A stretch of 64,000 nucleotides of DNA from Bordetella hinzii LMG 13501 (GCF_001548475.1 NZ_LRUJ01000003.1:124001-188000), one strand, 5' to 3'. Positions 7,779-16,077 are shown, numbered from the stretch's first letter. Made by a program: numbers and translations. The notes: generated by a model not told the origin, from the sequence alone.

Positions 7779-8820
7779 GCCTTACTCCCTGTAAGTGGGC
7801 TTTGTATTGAACCGCTTGACGCCTAATAAACTCTGGCGGAAGCGCATTCCCTATCATCAATGCAATTGCATCTTTGCCACGCGAGTCCGAAAATCTGTAA
7901 TTGGACGGAAATGTCTGCAAGAGGGCGGCTTCACGAAGAGTAATAGCCCTATCTTGGTCGGGATGAATAAAACGGCCTTTGGATGGATTGGTACATCCCC
8001 CCGTTATCGTCGGGGCCACATCATTCCACGCCATTCGGCCATATACATCGTGATAGCTGTCTGGCCGCCTTAGATGGCACTCCAGCCAATACTCCTTTGG
8101 TATATCTGCTCTCGACCCACCGTCTTTTGGCACTAACGCGATAAGATTCTTTACCTTTTCGCTTCTCTGCGCGGGAAAGTCGTGCAAAGGGTCACCGCTG
8201 ATTCCTGGAGGCAATAGGCCCGATATTGAGTCCAAAACAGTTTTCCGTGTTTTGACTGGCTTAGCATTCGGAATCTCTCCGAATCTAGAGGCTTTCACCA
8301 ATAGCCTTTTGCGTCGTTGCGGAACTCCATAATCTGCAGCATCCTTCACCTGTGCAAAGGTGTCGTCCACGTAGTAGCCCAGGCTATGAAGTCGTTCTTT
8401 GAGCTCCCCAACCCGCCAATCTTTAGCCAATGCTGGAACGTTTTCAAGCATGACAGTTTTCGGCAACATAGCTTCAACGTAGCGGACAAATTCGAAAACG
8501 AGATCGTTTCGTTCATCTTCAATAGCAGCAGCTTTGTTGCGTGTTCGGTGCGAAGAAAAACCTTGGCAAGGCGGGCACCCGGCAAGTAGATCCAACTCCC
8601 CTCGCTCAAGCCCCAGATCCTGCATGATCTGGAGAGGGTTCAATCTGCGAATATCCGCCTGATATATCTTTGCCTTGCGATTATTCAATCGGTATGTTTC
8701 TGCCGCTACGGGATTATTCTCCACTCCGGCAAGAACGCAGAACCCAGCCCTTTTTAGTCCTACCGTTAAACCGCCAGCGCCACAAAACAGGTCAATTGCC
8801 GTGTAGATTGTTTTTGACAT
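7753..8820 (-). CDS. dcm: DNA (cytosine-5-)-methyltransferase
   Basis: This enzyme methylates C5 of cytosine in a short DNA target using S-adenosylmethionine. All key motifs are in order: motif I DLFCGAGG, motif IV GCPPCQGFS with the catalytic Cys, motif VI ENVP, motif VIII QRRKR, motif IX with REAALLQTFP, and motif X GNALPP. The ATG at 8820 gives 355 residues with motif I about ten residues in; ATG 8847 would add nine. Neither has a strong ribosome site. The target-recognition region (about residues 190-275) is short and does not reveal the site. The gene overlaps the ATPase gene and is divergent from vsr. Confidence 0.93.
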   Translation of the reverse strand: MSKTIYTAIDLFCGAGGLTVGLKRAGFCVLAGVENNPVAAETYRLNNRKAKIYQADIRRLNPLQIMQDLGLERGELDLLAGCPPCQGFSSHRTRNKAAAIEDERNDLVFEFVRYVEAMLPKTVMLENVPALAKDWRVGELKERLHSLGYYVDDTFAQVKDAADYGVPQRRKRLLVKASRFGEIPNAKPVKTRKTVLDSISGLLPPGISGDPLHDFPAQRSEKVKNLIALVPKDGGSRADIPKEYWLECHLRRPDSYHDVYGRMAWNDVAPTITGGCTNPSKGRFIHPDQDRAITLREAALLQTFPSNYRFSDSRGKDAIALMIGNALPPEFIRRQAVQYKAHLQGVRREQIRAKV

Positions 8821-9067
8821 CGGTCGTTCTAAAGTTTGAAGTAGCATGGATTACCGGTGAGCAATGGTAACAAAAGAGCAAGATTTGGGCGAGAGGATGT
8901 GCGAGGATGTACGGGTTCGGTGCCTCTCTGGAATTGCGATAGCCCCGCTACAGCCCCGCCTCAGACGCAAGACGGCTGCAGCACTCCTAGGTACGCTGAC
9001 CACCATTGGCCCTCTGTCGAAGTCCACACAACTACGACAGCCGACGCGGACTGCAGGACTCGATCCC

Positions 9068-9484
9068 ATGGATAAACTTTTACCGGAACACAGAGGACGG
9101 CTAATGAGCCGCGTGGGTACTAAGAACACGGCCCCAGAACTCGCTGTCCGCCAAATTCTATTCGCAATGGGCTTTCGGTATCGGCTCCACGATCAACATC
9201 TACCAGGCACGCCAGATATCGTCTTTCGTGGACCGAGGAAAGTCATCTTCGTCAATGGCTGCTTTTGGCATGGGCATGAGGGATGCCGGTATGGCGCGCC
9301 GCCCAAGAGTCGAGTCGAATTTTGGACAGAGAAGATTTCCCGCAATCGTTCACGAGATCAGCGAAACATCGAGAGACTTCTGCGAGCAGGCTGGCGTTCT
9401 TTAACCGTATGGGAGTGTGAATTGAAGAATGTCCAAGCACTAGCTAAAAAGTTGGTTGGCTTCCTTGAAGACGAAGAGGAGTGA
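9068..9484 (+). CDS. vsr: Very short patch repair endonuclease (Vsr)
   Basis: Vsr nicks DNA 5' of T in T:G mismatches made by deamination of 5-methylcytosine, so it usually accompanies a Dcm-type methylase. The product starts MDKLLPEHRGRLMSRV, the standard Vsr N-terminus, so I take ATG 9068 although the frame is open from 8864. It has GTPDIVF with catalytic Asp50 and FVNGCFWHGHEGC with His68 and Zn-binding residues. The 138-residue length is normal for the family. It lies divergent from dcm with 247 bases between. In MORC-type modification clusters, Vsr-like nucleases may serve restriction instead of repair. Confidence 0.93.
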   Translation: MDKLLPEHRGRLMSRVGTKNTAPELAVRQILFAMGFRYRLHDQHLPGTPDIVFRGPRKVIFVNGCFWHGHEGCRYGAPPKSRVEFWTEKISRNRSRDQRNIERLLRAGWRSLTVWECELKNVQALAKKLVGFLEDEEE

Positions 9485-9575
9485 ACAGACGTCCGCGAGC
9501 CTGAAGAAGTCGAATTCGAAGGAGGAACAGGCATCCACATCGGTTGACGCCCCCTTCCCTTCGCCGGTAGGGTAC

Positions 9576-9596
9576 GGTACCTCACTCAGGTACCTC
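9576..9596. repeat. Direct repeat GGTACCTC x2 near the island end
   Basis: GGTACCTC occurs at 9576-9583 and again at 9589-9596 with a 13-base period, about 80 bases inside the attachment site. Recombinase arm-type or excisionase sites often look like this, but no other evidence supports that role. Confidence 0.35.
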
Positions 9597-9673
9597 TTTG
9601 GAGGGACTCCCCGGAGAAGGTCCGAGAAAATCTCTCTCGTGCGGTCAGGTTCTTACAATTCGGCGTGGAAGTG

Positions 9674-9690
9674 TCCCACCCTCTCCGCCA
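9674..9690. other. Island attachment site: fragment of tRNA-Ser or tmRNA 3' end
   Basis: The 17 bases TCCCACCCTCTCCGCCA are the last part of the T arm, the acceptor 3' strand, discriminator G and CCA of a tRNA-Ser or tmRNA. The rest of an RNA gene is absent: upstream bases do not form a T loop (no TTCGAAT). This is the pattern left at the distal end of an element that integrated into the 3' end of such a gene. The intact gene should lie at the other end, left of this window. The stretch 9485-9673 between vsr and this site holds no gene I can support. Confidence 0.75.
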
Positions 9691-9722
9691 GATTATTGCC
9701 CGGGCAAGCCCCGAGCGGCGAG

Positions 9723-9758
9723 AAACCCCCGTAAGTTCAACGACTTGCGGGGTTTTTT
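9723..9758 (+). terminator. Rho-independent terminator, probably that of the disrupted RNA gene
   Basis: A stem of about 12 base pairs (arms ACCCC-GTAAGT and ACTTGC-GGGGT with one bulged C) is followed by six T. It begins 33 bases past the CCA of the RNA-gene fragment and on the same strand. It is therefore probably the original terminator of that gene, left behind when the island inserted. Confidence 0.75.
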
Positions 9759-9874
9759 CTTTCCGACGCCCGGCGGCTTCCCAAATCGCCCGCCGCCGTG
9801 ATCGCAAAGCTGAAGAGCCACGCTTATGCATTGCGCTCGGCTGCGCAGGCCCAACCCGCATTAACTCGCGGAGT

Positions 9875-10231
9875 TCACCTCACTTCAAGCGTCAGAGCCG
9901 TCTCCTCAATTCTGATGAAACGGCCGTCGGAACCCCGCTCGGCAAGCACATAAACCTCTTGGAGGATCCGCTCTCCGTCACGCTTGAGCATGTCAATGAC
10001 ATGGCGCTCTGCGTAACGGCCGCCGTCAGAAAATTCGTCCAGCACGGTGATCGCGGCGTGCGCGACCGTCTCTCGGAGCCTGTCCATCCGCGCAAGAAAT
10101 CCCGAGCGGTCATCCCATGTCCCGTTCACACGTTGCCGGAAGGAAGGTCCGAAGTGCCGATCCACCGCTTCTTCCGTGGTGAACTGCGGGGCGTTGAAGA
10201 GGTCGTTGATGGCGTCTTTGATTGTGGTCAT
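9875..10231 (-). CDS. NTF2/SnoaL-like fold protein
   Basis: The ATG at 10231 gives 118 residues (MTTIKDAINDLFNAPQFTTEEA...). The pattern of an N-terminal helix followed by beta-strands, with RHFGPSFRQRVNG and ERHVIDMLKRDGERILQEVYVLAE, fits the small NTF2-like/SnoaL superfamily, whose members bind or convert small molecules. No specific catalytic set can be assigned. The frame is open up to 10456, but those residues look like non-coding readthrough. It lies 82 bases downstream of the oxidoreductase gene on the same strand and is probably cotranscribed with it. Confidence 0.7.
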   Translation of the reverse strand: MTTIKDAINDLFNAPQFTTEEAVDRHFGPSFRQRVNGTWDDRSGFLARMDRLRETVAHAAITVLDEFSDGGRYAERHVIDMLKRDGERILQEVYVLAERGSDGRFIRIEETALTLEVR

Positions 10232-10313
10232 CGAAGTTGTCCGTGGGAGACCTGCATCTTTGGCGGCGGGACTCGCGGGCGAACGCGCCGCGAGTCGCTC
10301 GGACAGCCTCGCC

Positions 10314-11333
10314 TCATCGAACCTTGAGCACCAGCTTGCCCTGGATGTGTCCGCGAGCCGCCCGTTCGTGCGCCTTGCTGGCGAAGGCGAGCGGGTAGGT
10401 GCTGTCAATGACGACTCGAATTGTCCCGTCATCCAGCAAGCGGCCGAGTTGCGCAAGCTGGGCGCCGTTTGAGCGCACTTGGGTTGCCGAGACGGTCACG
10501 CCCCGCTTCTGGGCCTCTTCGGCGCCGGAAAAGCCCAGGGGGAATACGGGAAACAGCGCGCCACCGCGCTTGAGCGTGCGCATGAAGCGTCCCGTGGCCG
10601 GGCCGCCCACCGAATCGACGACGAGGTCGATGTCGCGAAGCACGTCCTCGGGCGTGGTCTTCGTGTAGTCGAGAACCTCGTGCGCGCCGAGCTCGCGCAA
10701 TAGCGCTTCGTGTCGGCCTGACGCGATGGCGATGACGTGCGCGGCCTTCAGTTTGGCGACCTGCACCAGGAAGTGCCCAACGCCGCCCGCGGCCCCGTTC
10801 ACGACGACAGTCTTGCCTTCGAGCGGCACGGGCACATGCCGGGTGGGTTGGAGCGGATTGGGCTCGTCATGGCCCAGGTCCACCAGGAACTGCCACGCCG
10901 TGAGCAGGGACATCGGCGCACCGGCGGCCCGCACGTGGTCGATTCTGGCCGGTTTGAGTGCGATATCTGACGCCGGCACGCTGACGTACTCGGCATAGGC
11001 CCGGCTGCCTCCCGCGGAACCGAGGGGAAACCGAACCATGGAATACACCTCGTCTCCGACGCTGAAGTCCTTGACGTCGTCGGCAACGGACTCAATGACG
11101 CCCGAAATATCGGTCCCCAGGACCAAGGGGAAGGACAGCCGCGGCCGCCACTGCGGCGGCAGCATCTTGTAGCCGTCACGCAGGTACCAATCCGGCGGAT
11201 TGATGCCGACGGCGTGAACGCGCACGAGCACTTCGCCCGGCTTTGCCTGGGGCATCGGCGCATCTTCGTAGCGCAGGACTTCCGGGCCGCCGAATGCATG
11301 TTGCTGCACCGCCTTCATTGCCTTGGCTTGCAT
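10314..11333 (-). CDS. NADPH:quinone oxidoreductase-like enzyme (MDR superfamily)
   Basis: The 339-residue product is a zinc-free medium-chain dehydrogenase/reductase of the quinone oxidoreductase branch. It has the N-terminal GroES-like fold with GINPPDWYLRDGY, and the Rossmann nucleotide site NGAAGGVGHFLVQVAK (about 178-193) that prefers NADPH. There are no structural-zinc cysteines. AAGGAG lies six bases before the ATG. It probably reduces quinones or reactive enones. The divergent TetR gene and a palindrome in the 87-base gap imply local, substrate-inducible control. Confidence 0.9.
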   Translation of the reverse strand: MQAKAMKAVQQHAFGGPEVLRYEDAPMPQAKPGEVLVRVHAVGINPPDWYLRDGYKMLPPQWRPRLSFPLVLGTDISGVIESVADDVKDFSVGDEVYSMVRFPLGSAGGSRAYAEYVSVPASDIALKPARIDHVRAAGAPMSLLTAWQFLVDLGHDEPNPLQPTRHVPVPLEGKTVVVNGAAGGVGHFLVQVAKLKAAHVIAIASGRHEALLRELGAHEVLDYTKTTPEDVLRDIDLVVDSVGGPATGRFMRTLKRGGALFPVFPLGFSGAEEAQKRGVTVSATQVRSNGAQLAQLGRLLDDGTIRVVIDSTYPLAFASKAHERAARGHIQGKLVLKVR

Positions 11334-11368
11334 GGCTTTCTCCTTGAACTGAAATGCGGTATCGTGAT

Positions 11369-11404
11369 CGGAACAGTGCTCCGATTATGTGGAGCACTGT
11401 TCCG
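11369..11404. promoter_or_regulatory. TetR operator palindrome between oxidoreductase and regulator
   Basis: The arms CGGAACAGTGCTCC (11369-11382) and GGAGCACTGTTCCG (11391-11404) are perfect inverted copies separated by eight bases. The palindrome lies midway between two divergent starts (11333 and 11421), where one repressor dimer pair could shut both promoters. Confidence 0.85.
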
Positions 11405-11420
11405 TTTGTCAAGGAATCCC

Positions 11421-11975
11421 ATGCGTGCCGACGCTCAAAAAAACTACGACCACCTGCTTGCAGTCGCGCGTGAGGTCTTCGCGGAGCAAGGGGCTGATGC
11501 CTCCTTGCGCGATGTCGCCCGCCGGGCCGAGGTCGGCCTGGGCACGCTGTACCGTCACTTCCCGACCCGCGAGGCCTTGCTTGAAGCACTTCTGCGCTCA
11601 AGCTTCGATGCTCTGGCGGCAAGAGCCAGGGAACTCGAATCGTCGAGCGCTTCCGACAAGGCCTTGGTGACGTGGCTGCAGGAAACCATTGCGTTCACGC
11701 ACGAGCATCGGGGCGTGATCACGCCAATGATGGGCGCTATCGAGGATGTGAACTCCGCGCTTCATGCGTCGTGCGTCACCCTGCGGGCCGCGGGTGCCTC
11801 ACTGCTTGCCCGCGCGCAGGCCGATGGCAATGCACGAGCCGACCTGGATGGTTCGGAACTGTTCGACCTTATCGCGGCGCTCGCCTGGCTTCGCGAGCAA
11901 CCCTCGCACGCGCCACGCGCTGAACGGCTCTTTGGCGTCATTGCCAGCGCGATTCTGGTGAATCGCAAGCGCTAG
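11421..11975 (+). CDS. TetR family repressor
   Basis: The 184-residue product has an N-terminal helix-turn-helix (SLRDVARRAEVGLGTLYRHF, about 27-46), typical of TetR regulators, then a helical ligand-binding domain of the AcrR-like C-terminal type. The ATG at 11421 follows AAGGA; the frame is open upstream but crosses the operator. It most likely represses itself and the divergent quinone oxidoreductase gene through the palindrome at 11369-11404. The ligand is unknown, perhaps an electrophile or quinone. Confidence 0.92.
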   Translation: MRADAQKNYDHLLAVAREVFAEQGADASLRDVARRAEVGLGTLYRHFPTREALLEALLRSSFDALAARARELESSSASDKALVTWLQETIAFTHEHRGVITPMMGAIEDVNSALHASCVTLRAAGASLLARAQADGNARADLDGSELFDLIAALAWLREQPSHAPRAERLFGVIASAILVNRKR

Positions 11976-12104
11976 CCAAATGGCCGCGAATGGCGAACGT
12001 CGACTGCGGCCCAAAGGACACTCTCGGCTTTCGTTTGGCTGCAAGATGGAAAAAGGGCGCTTACCTGGAGCCTGGGGCGGTTATGGCTGTCCCACTCCCT
12101 CCCC

Positions 12105-12533
12105 TCAAGCCGCCGCCGCGCACGCCTCGATTTCAATCAGCCAGCCAGGCTTGACCAGCCCGGCGACCTGGACGACGGTGCGGGCGGGGAAGACGGATAC
12201 GCGCGCCTTGAGGTAAGCGTTGTAGGCGGCGTTGAAGCCGTCGAAGTCCATTTGGCCGGTGTCGGGGTCGGCCACGAGGTAGATCCTGGCGTGGGTCAGT
12301 TGTTCCAGTCCCAAGCCCATTTCGGCCAGGACTTTTTCGAGGCGGGCGAGTGTGGTCCGGGTCTGCGTGGCGGTGTCGCCGTAGGCTTGACGGGAGCCGG
12401 CCGGGGCTTGGGGGTCGATCACCTCGGGGTACTGGGCGCTGAGTTGGAAGTGGGTCAGGCCCGGGGGGACGCCGACGGCGCGGCTGATGGCGGAGGGGGA
12501 GCCGGTGGCGGCGATGTGTTGGAGCAGGGTCAT
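12105..12533 (-). CDS. RidA/YjgF family protein
   Basis: The 142-residue product has the RidA fold, with the conserved PARTVVQVAGL and EIEACA segments holding the Arg and Glu that bind imine or carboxylate substrates. Family members hydrolyse reactive enamines and imines formed by PLP or flavin enzymes. Its N-terminal part (GLTHFQLSAQYPEV) is diverged from classical RidA, so substrate and subgroup are open. It is divergent from the nitroreductase gene; the 81-base gap would hold both promoters. Confidence 0.88.
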   Translation of the reverse strand: MTLLQHIAATGSPSAISRAVGVPPGLTHFQLSAQYPEVIDPQAPAGSRQAYGDTATQTRTTLARLEKVLAEMGLGLEQLTHARIYLVADPDTGQMDFDGFNAAYNAYLKARVSVFPARTVVQVAGLVKPGWLIEIEACAAAA

Positions 12534-12614
12534 GATGGTGTTTTCCCCGATTCGTGAAAGGTGCGCCAGACTTTATAGTATTTTCACATTAATGCTCAAT
12601 CAGGGAGAGCCTGG

Positions 12615-13373
12615 GTGGACGCCTTTCTTCAGCATTTGGCCATGCACCGCAGTGTGCGCGCGTTTGCCAAGCGCGAGGTGGCAGCGGGCGTGCTGGCCCA
12701 GGTGTATGCGGCGGCCAGCCGTTGTCCTTCTTGGAACAATGCCCAGAATGTGACTCTGATCGAGGTGCGGGACGCAGCGCGCAAGGCGGAGTTGGCGCGG
12801 CTTTGCGGTGGGCAGGAGGCGGTTGCGCAAGCGCCTGTGTTCGCGGTGCTGTTGATGGATTTCCACAGGACGGCCGAGGCGGCGGCGCGGCACGGCCGGC
12901 GGCAGGTCGCGCACGAGGATGTCAATGGGCTGCTGATCGGGGCGGTTGATGTGGGCATCATGCTGGCCACGCTGATGGCGGCCGCCCGGGCGGCGGGACT
13001 GGCGGTATGCCCCGTCGGAGGGATCCGGCGCGAGCTGGACGCGGTCATCGATCTGTTGGCCCTGCCGCCGTTGACGTTGCCGCTGGCCGGGGTCTGCCTG
13101 GGTTATGCGGCCGAGCCGGCCGCCGGGCCGCTGAAGCCCCGGCTGCCCCTGGATGCGCTGCGGCATGCCGAACGTTATGACCGTTCGCGGGTGGAGCCGG
13201 CGCTCACGGCCATGGATCGCGATATGGCGGCCTATCGGCAGGCGTCGGGCGCGGCGCCGGCGCCGTCCTGGACCGACGCGGTGTCCTCGCGTTATGCCGC
13301 CATGCCCGCCTACGCGGGCGTGGCCCGCGCCCTGCAGCGCCAAGGTTTTCGCTTTCCGGCGTTTGATATGTAA
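12615..13373 (+). CDS. Nitroreductase family flavoprotein
   Basis: The 252-residue product is an FMN-dependent NAD(P)H oxidoreductase of the NfsA/FRP-like group. It has RSVRAFAKREV near the N-terminus (FMN phosphate-binding Arg), CPSWNNAQNV, the central GLAVCPVGGIRREL segment, and LPLAGVCLGYA. The start is GTG 12615 with GGGAG eleven bases upstream, a slightly long spacing. It would reduce nitroaromatics or quinones in the cytoplasm. It lies just before the GntR gene on the same strand with only 35 bases between, so read-through is possible. Confidence 0.88.
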   Translation: MDAFLQHLAMHRSVRAFAKREVAAGVLAQVYAAASRCPSWNNAQNVTLIEVRDAARKAELARLCGGQEAVAQAPVFAVLLMDFHRTAEAAARHGRRQVAHEDVNGLLIGAVDVGIMLATLMAAARAAGLAVCPVGGIRRELDAVIDLLALPPLTLPLAGVCLGYAAEPAAGPLKPRLPLDALRHAERYDRSRVEPALTAMDRDMAAYRQASGAAPAPSWTDAVSSRYAAMPAYAGVARALQRQGFRFPAFDM

Positions 13374-13380
13374 ATCATAT
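13366..13380. promoter_or_regulatory. Possible GntR operator / promoter
   Basis: ATATG and CATAT are inverted around five bases, in an otherwise unusual AT-rich patch, and a TATAAT (13378-13383) overlaps it. It sits 25 bases before the GntR start, a normal place for autoregulation. The arms are short, so this is tentative. Confidence 0.35.
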
Positions 13381-13408
13381 AATCGGATTTTTGGGACGGA
13401 ATAGCGAT

Positions 13409-14149
13409 ATGGCGCTTCTGAAACGACAGGCCCCCGCAGCCGCTCGCAGCGAGCTGAATCTCACGGACCGCATCACCGAAATGCTGATCGAGGAGATCAC
13501 CAGCGGGCAGTATCAGCTGGGCGAGGTCCTGCCGCCGGAGCAAGTCATCGCCGACCGCCTGGGGGTTTCGCGCACGGTGCTGCGCGAGGCGGTCTCGCGC
13601 TTGAAGGCGGACGGCATCGTGACCAGCAAACAGGGGCGCGGCCTGACGGTCATGCTCAATACCCGCCCTTCGGTGCTGCGCATGCAGGCGGCCGAGGAAG
13701 GCAATGTCGAGCAGATCCTGCGCATTGTCGAGCTGCGCCGCGGGTTCGAGATCGAGGCCGCGGCGCTGGCCGCCCAGCGCCGCGACCGGCAAGACCTGGA
13801 CGACATGCGCGCCGCGCTGGACAAGATGGCCACGGCGCTGGAGTCGGCCGATGTCATCACCGGCGTGGATGCCGACCTGAGTTTCCATCGCGCCATCGCG
13901 CGCGCCACGCGCAATGAGCACTATCTGAATTTCTTCGATTTCCTGAGCGTGCTGTTGCGGCGCAATCTGGAAGTCTCGCGTTCGCGTTCGGCCAAGACGG
14001 CCGGGCGCGGCGCCCTGGCGCAGTCCGAGCACGAGGCCCTGTACGAGGCCATCGAGCAAGGCGATAGCGAGCTGGCCCGCCAGCGCGCCCGCAATCATAT
14101 CGAGAACACCGAAAAACGCTTGCATACCACCAGTTTCTTGAAACGCTAG
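13409..14149 (+). CDS. GntR family regulator, FadR/FCD subgroup
   Basis: The 246-residue product has an N-terminal winged helix (about 18-85; LPPEQVIADRLGVSRTVLREAV) and an all-helical FCD domain. The metal-ligand pattern is present: D and H in DADLSFHRAIA, H in SEHEALYEAI, and H in RARNHIENTE. FCD regulators sense organic acids. The ATG at 13409 follows GGGACGGA; a TTG at 13391 is possible. It lies 34 bases upstream of the dioxygenase operon on the same strand and is its likely regulator, probably a repressor released by an aromatic acid. Confidence 0.92.
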   Translation: MALLKRQAPAAARSELNLTDRITEMLIEEITSGQYQLGEVLPPEQVIADRLGVSRTVLREAVSRLKADGIVTSKQGRGLTVMLNTRPSVLRMQAAEEGNVEQILRIVELRRGFEIEAAALAAQRRDRQDLDDMRAALDKMATALESADVITGVDADLSFHRAIARATRNEHYLNFFDFLSVLLRRNLEVSRSRSAKTAGRGALAQSEHEALYEAIEQGDSELARQRARNHIENTEKRLHTTSFLKR

Positions 14150-14183
14150 CGGCGCTCATGACCGCTGCATACAAGGGGAAAAA

Positions 14184-15524
14184 ATGGCGAGTAAGTCCAT
14201 AGACGAATTGGTGATGGCCGACCAGGGCCTGGTCAGCCGCTCCATCTTTGTCGACGAAGAAATCTTCAAGACCGAGCTGGAGCGGGTGTTTTCCCGCGCC
14301 TGGCTGTTCGTGGGCCACGAAAGCCTGGTGCCGAATCCGGATGATTACTTCCTGTCCCGCATGGGCACGGAGTCCGTCATCCTGACGCGCGACCGGCAGG
14401 GCAATATCCAGGTCATGCTCAACAGCTGCGCGCACCGCGGCATGAAGCTGTGCCGCTATGACCATGGCAACAACCGCACGTTCACCTGTCCGTATCACGG
14501 CTGGAGTTTTTCGACCGACGGCAAGCTGGTCGAACGGCCCGGCGAGCTGGTGGGCGTTCCCGGCCATGCCACCCATTACAAGGGCGAGCTGGACAAAAAG
14601 GCCTGGGGCCTGAAGACCGTGGCCCAGGTCTGCGTGTACAAGGGCACGGTCTGGGCCACCTGGGATGCCGACGCCCCGCCTTTCCTGGACTATCTGGGCG
14701 ATATGAAGTGGTATCTGGACGCGGCCCTGGATCACCGCGACGGCAGCCCGGGCGGCTCCGAGGTGATAGGCGGCGTGCAAAAGTGGCGCGTGAAGTGCAA
14801 CTGGAAGTTCGCGCCGGAGAACTTCATCGGCGATCTTTACCACGATATCAGCCATCGTTCCGTGGACATCGTGGGCATCGGCCCCAGCGGCGGCAAGGGG
14901 CGCCGCGACCCCACGCCCAATCGCATGACCATCGGTTTTCCTCGCCGGGGCCATGGGCTGCTGGGCCAGCTGCCTTTCTACGCCGAGCCCGAGTACAAGC
15001 CGCTCTATGCCCAGCATCCCGAGGTGGAGGCGTATTACCGCGAGGTGCATGAGGCGCGGGTGCGGCGCTTCGGCGACAAGATGCGCGTGATGACCAGCGT
15101 GGGCACCATCTTTCCCAATATGTCTTTCCATGGGCGCCAGCCGCGCACCATCGCGGTGTTTCATCCCATCAGCCCGACCGAAATGGAAATGTGGCGCATG
15201 TACCTGGTCGACAAGGACGCCCCGCCCTCGGTCAAGGAAGCCGCACGCCATTATTACCTGCGCTATTCCGGTCCCGGAGGCATGACCGAGTCGGACGACA
15301 TGGAAAACTGGACCGGCGCCACCGAGGCTTGCCAGGGCACGGTCTCTCGCGAGCTGTATTTCAATTATCAGATGGGCGTGGGCCATGCCCGCGCCGTGCC
15401 CGAGCTCAAGGGCTGTGTCGAGAACGGCGAATACACCGAGGAAAACGCGCGCATCTACTACCGGCGCTGGGCCCAGTTCATGAAGGGGTTGAGCTGGGAC
15501 GCCCTGATGGCCGAGCCGGCGTGA
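14184..15524 (+). CDS. Rieske ring-hydroxylating dioxygenase, alpha (catalytic) subunit
   Basis: The 446-residue product has the Rieske 2Fe-2S motif C82-x-H84 and C102-x2-H105 (SCAHRG and CPYHGW). The mononuclear iron site has D217, H220 and H224 in NFIGDLYHDISHRS, D217 probably bridging electrons between subunits. This is the alpha subunit that adds O2 to an aromatic ring. GGGGAAAAA precedes the ATG closely. It is the first gene of a run on one strand with the beta subunit, reductase and ferredoxin, that is, a complete three-component system. The substrate is not evident; benzoate/biphenyl-type or phthalate-type acids are possible. Confidence 0.95.
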   Translation: MASKSIDELVMADQGLVSRSIFVDEEIFKTELERVFSRAWLFVGHESLVPNPDDYFLSRMGTESVILTRDRQGNIQVMLNSCAHRGMKLCRYDHGNNRTFTCPYHGWSFSTDGKLVERPGELVGVPGHATHYKGELDKKAWGLKTVAQVCVYKGTVWATWDADAPPFLDYLGDMKWYLDAALDHRDGSPGGSEVIGGVQKWRVKCNWKFAPENFIGDLYHDISHRSVDIVGIGPSGGKGRRDPTPNRMTIGFPRRGHGLLGQLPFYAEPEYKPLYAQHPEVEAYYREVHEARVRRFGDKMRVMTSVGTIFPNMSFHGRQPRTIAVFHPISPTEMEMWRMYLVDKDAPPSVKEAARHYYLRYSGPGGMTESDDMENWTGATEACQGTVSRELYFNYQMGVGHARAVPELKGCVENGEYTEENARIYYRRWAQFMKGLSWDALMAEPA

Positions 15525-15537
15525 GGAGGACAGACGA

Positions 15538-16077
15538 ATGAGCACGACTTCGATTCCTTCGTCGCTGCTGCAGTGGTGGGAAGTGCAGCAGTTCCTCAGT
15601 CATGAAGCCGAATTGCTGGACAGCCGCCGCTTTGATGAGTGGCTGGGATTGTTCGATGAGCGGGCGCGCTACCGCATGCCGCTGGCGCGCAATGTGCGCC
15701 GCGACCGTATCGCCACCGAGGAATACACGACCCAGGACCAGGTCGCCTGGATAGACGAAAGCCTGCCCACGCTGCGCCAGCGCGTCGCCCAGCTCAAGAC
15801 CGGCATCCACTGGGCCGAAGAGCCCGCCTCGCGCACCACGCATATGGTCGCCAATATACGTGTCGCCGAGAGCCTGGAGCAGGACGGCAGGCTGGCCGCG
15901 CGCGTGCATTCGCGCTTCATGCTCTACCAGAACCGCCTGCAAACGGAGACCAATGTCTTTGTCGGCAAGCGCAGCGACCTGCTGGTGCGCCATGACGATG
16001 GCTGGCGCATTCTCGATCGGGAGATCCATCTGGACCAGAACGTGCTGCAGGCCAAGGCCCTGACCGTTTTCTTCTGA
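15538..16077 (+). CDS. Ring-hydroxylating dioxygenase, beta subunit
   Basis: The 179-residue product is the small NTF2-fold beta subunit that forms alpha3-beta3 hexamers with the Rieske subunit. It shows the family layout: an N-terminal helix EVQQFLSHEAELLDSRRFDEW, the RYRMPLARN strand, and a C-terminal DDGWRILDREIHLDQNVL. It starts 13 bases after the alpha stop, preceded by GAGGA. It has a structural role and helps shape substrate entry. Confidence 0.95.
   Translation: MSTTSIPSSLLQWWEVQQFLSHEAELLDSRRFDEWLGLFDERARYRMPLARNVRRDRIATEEYTTQDQVAWIDESLPTLRQRVAQLKTGIHWAEEPASRTTHMVANIRVAESLEQDGRLAARVHSRFMLYQNRLQTETNVFVGKRSDLLVRHDDGWRILDREIHLDQNVLQAKALTVFF

Noticed and set aside
9661-9690. A complete tRNA gene ending at 9690
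   Set aside because: Only the last 17 bases match; no T loop, anticodon arm or 5' acceptor strand can be found upstream.
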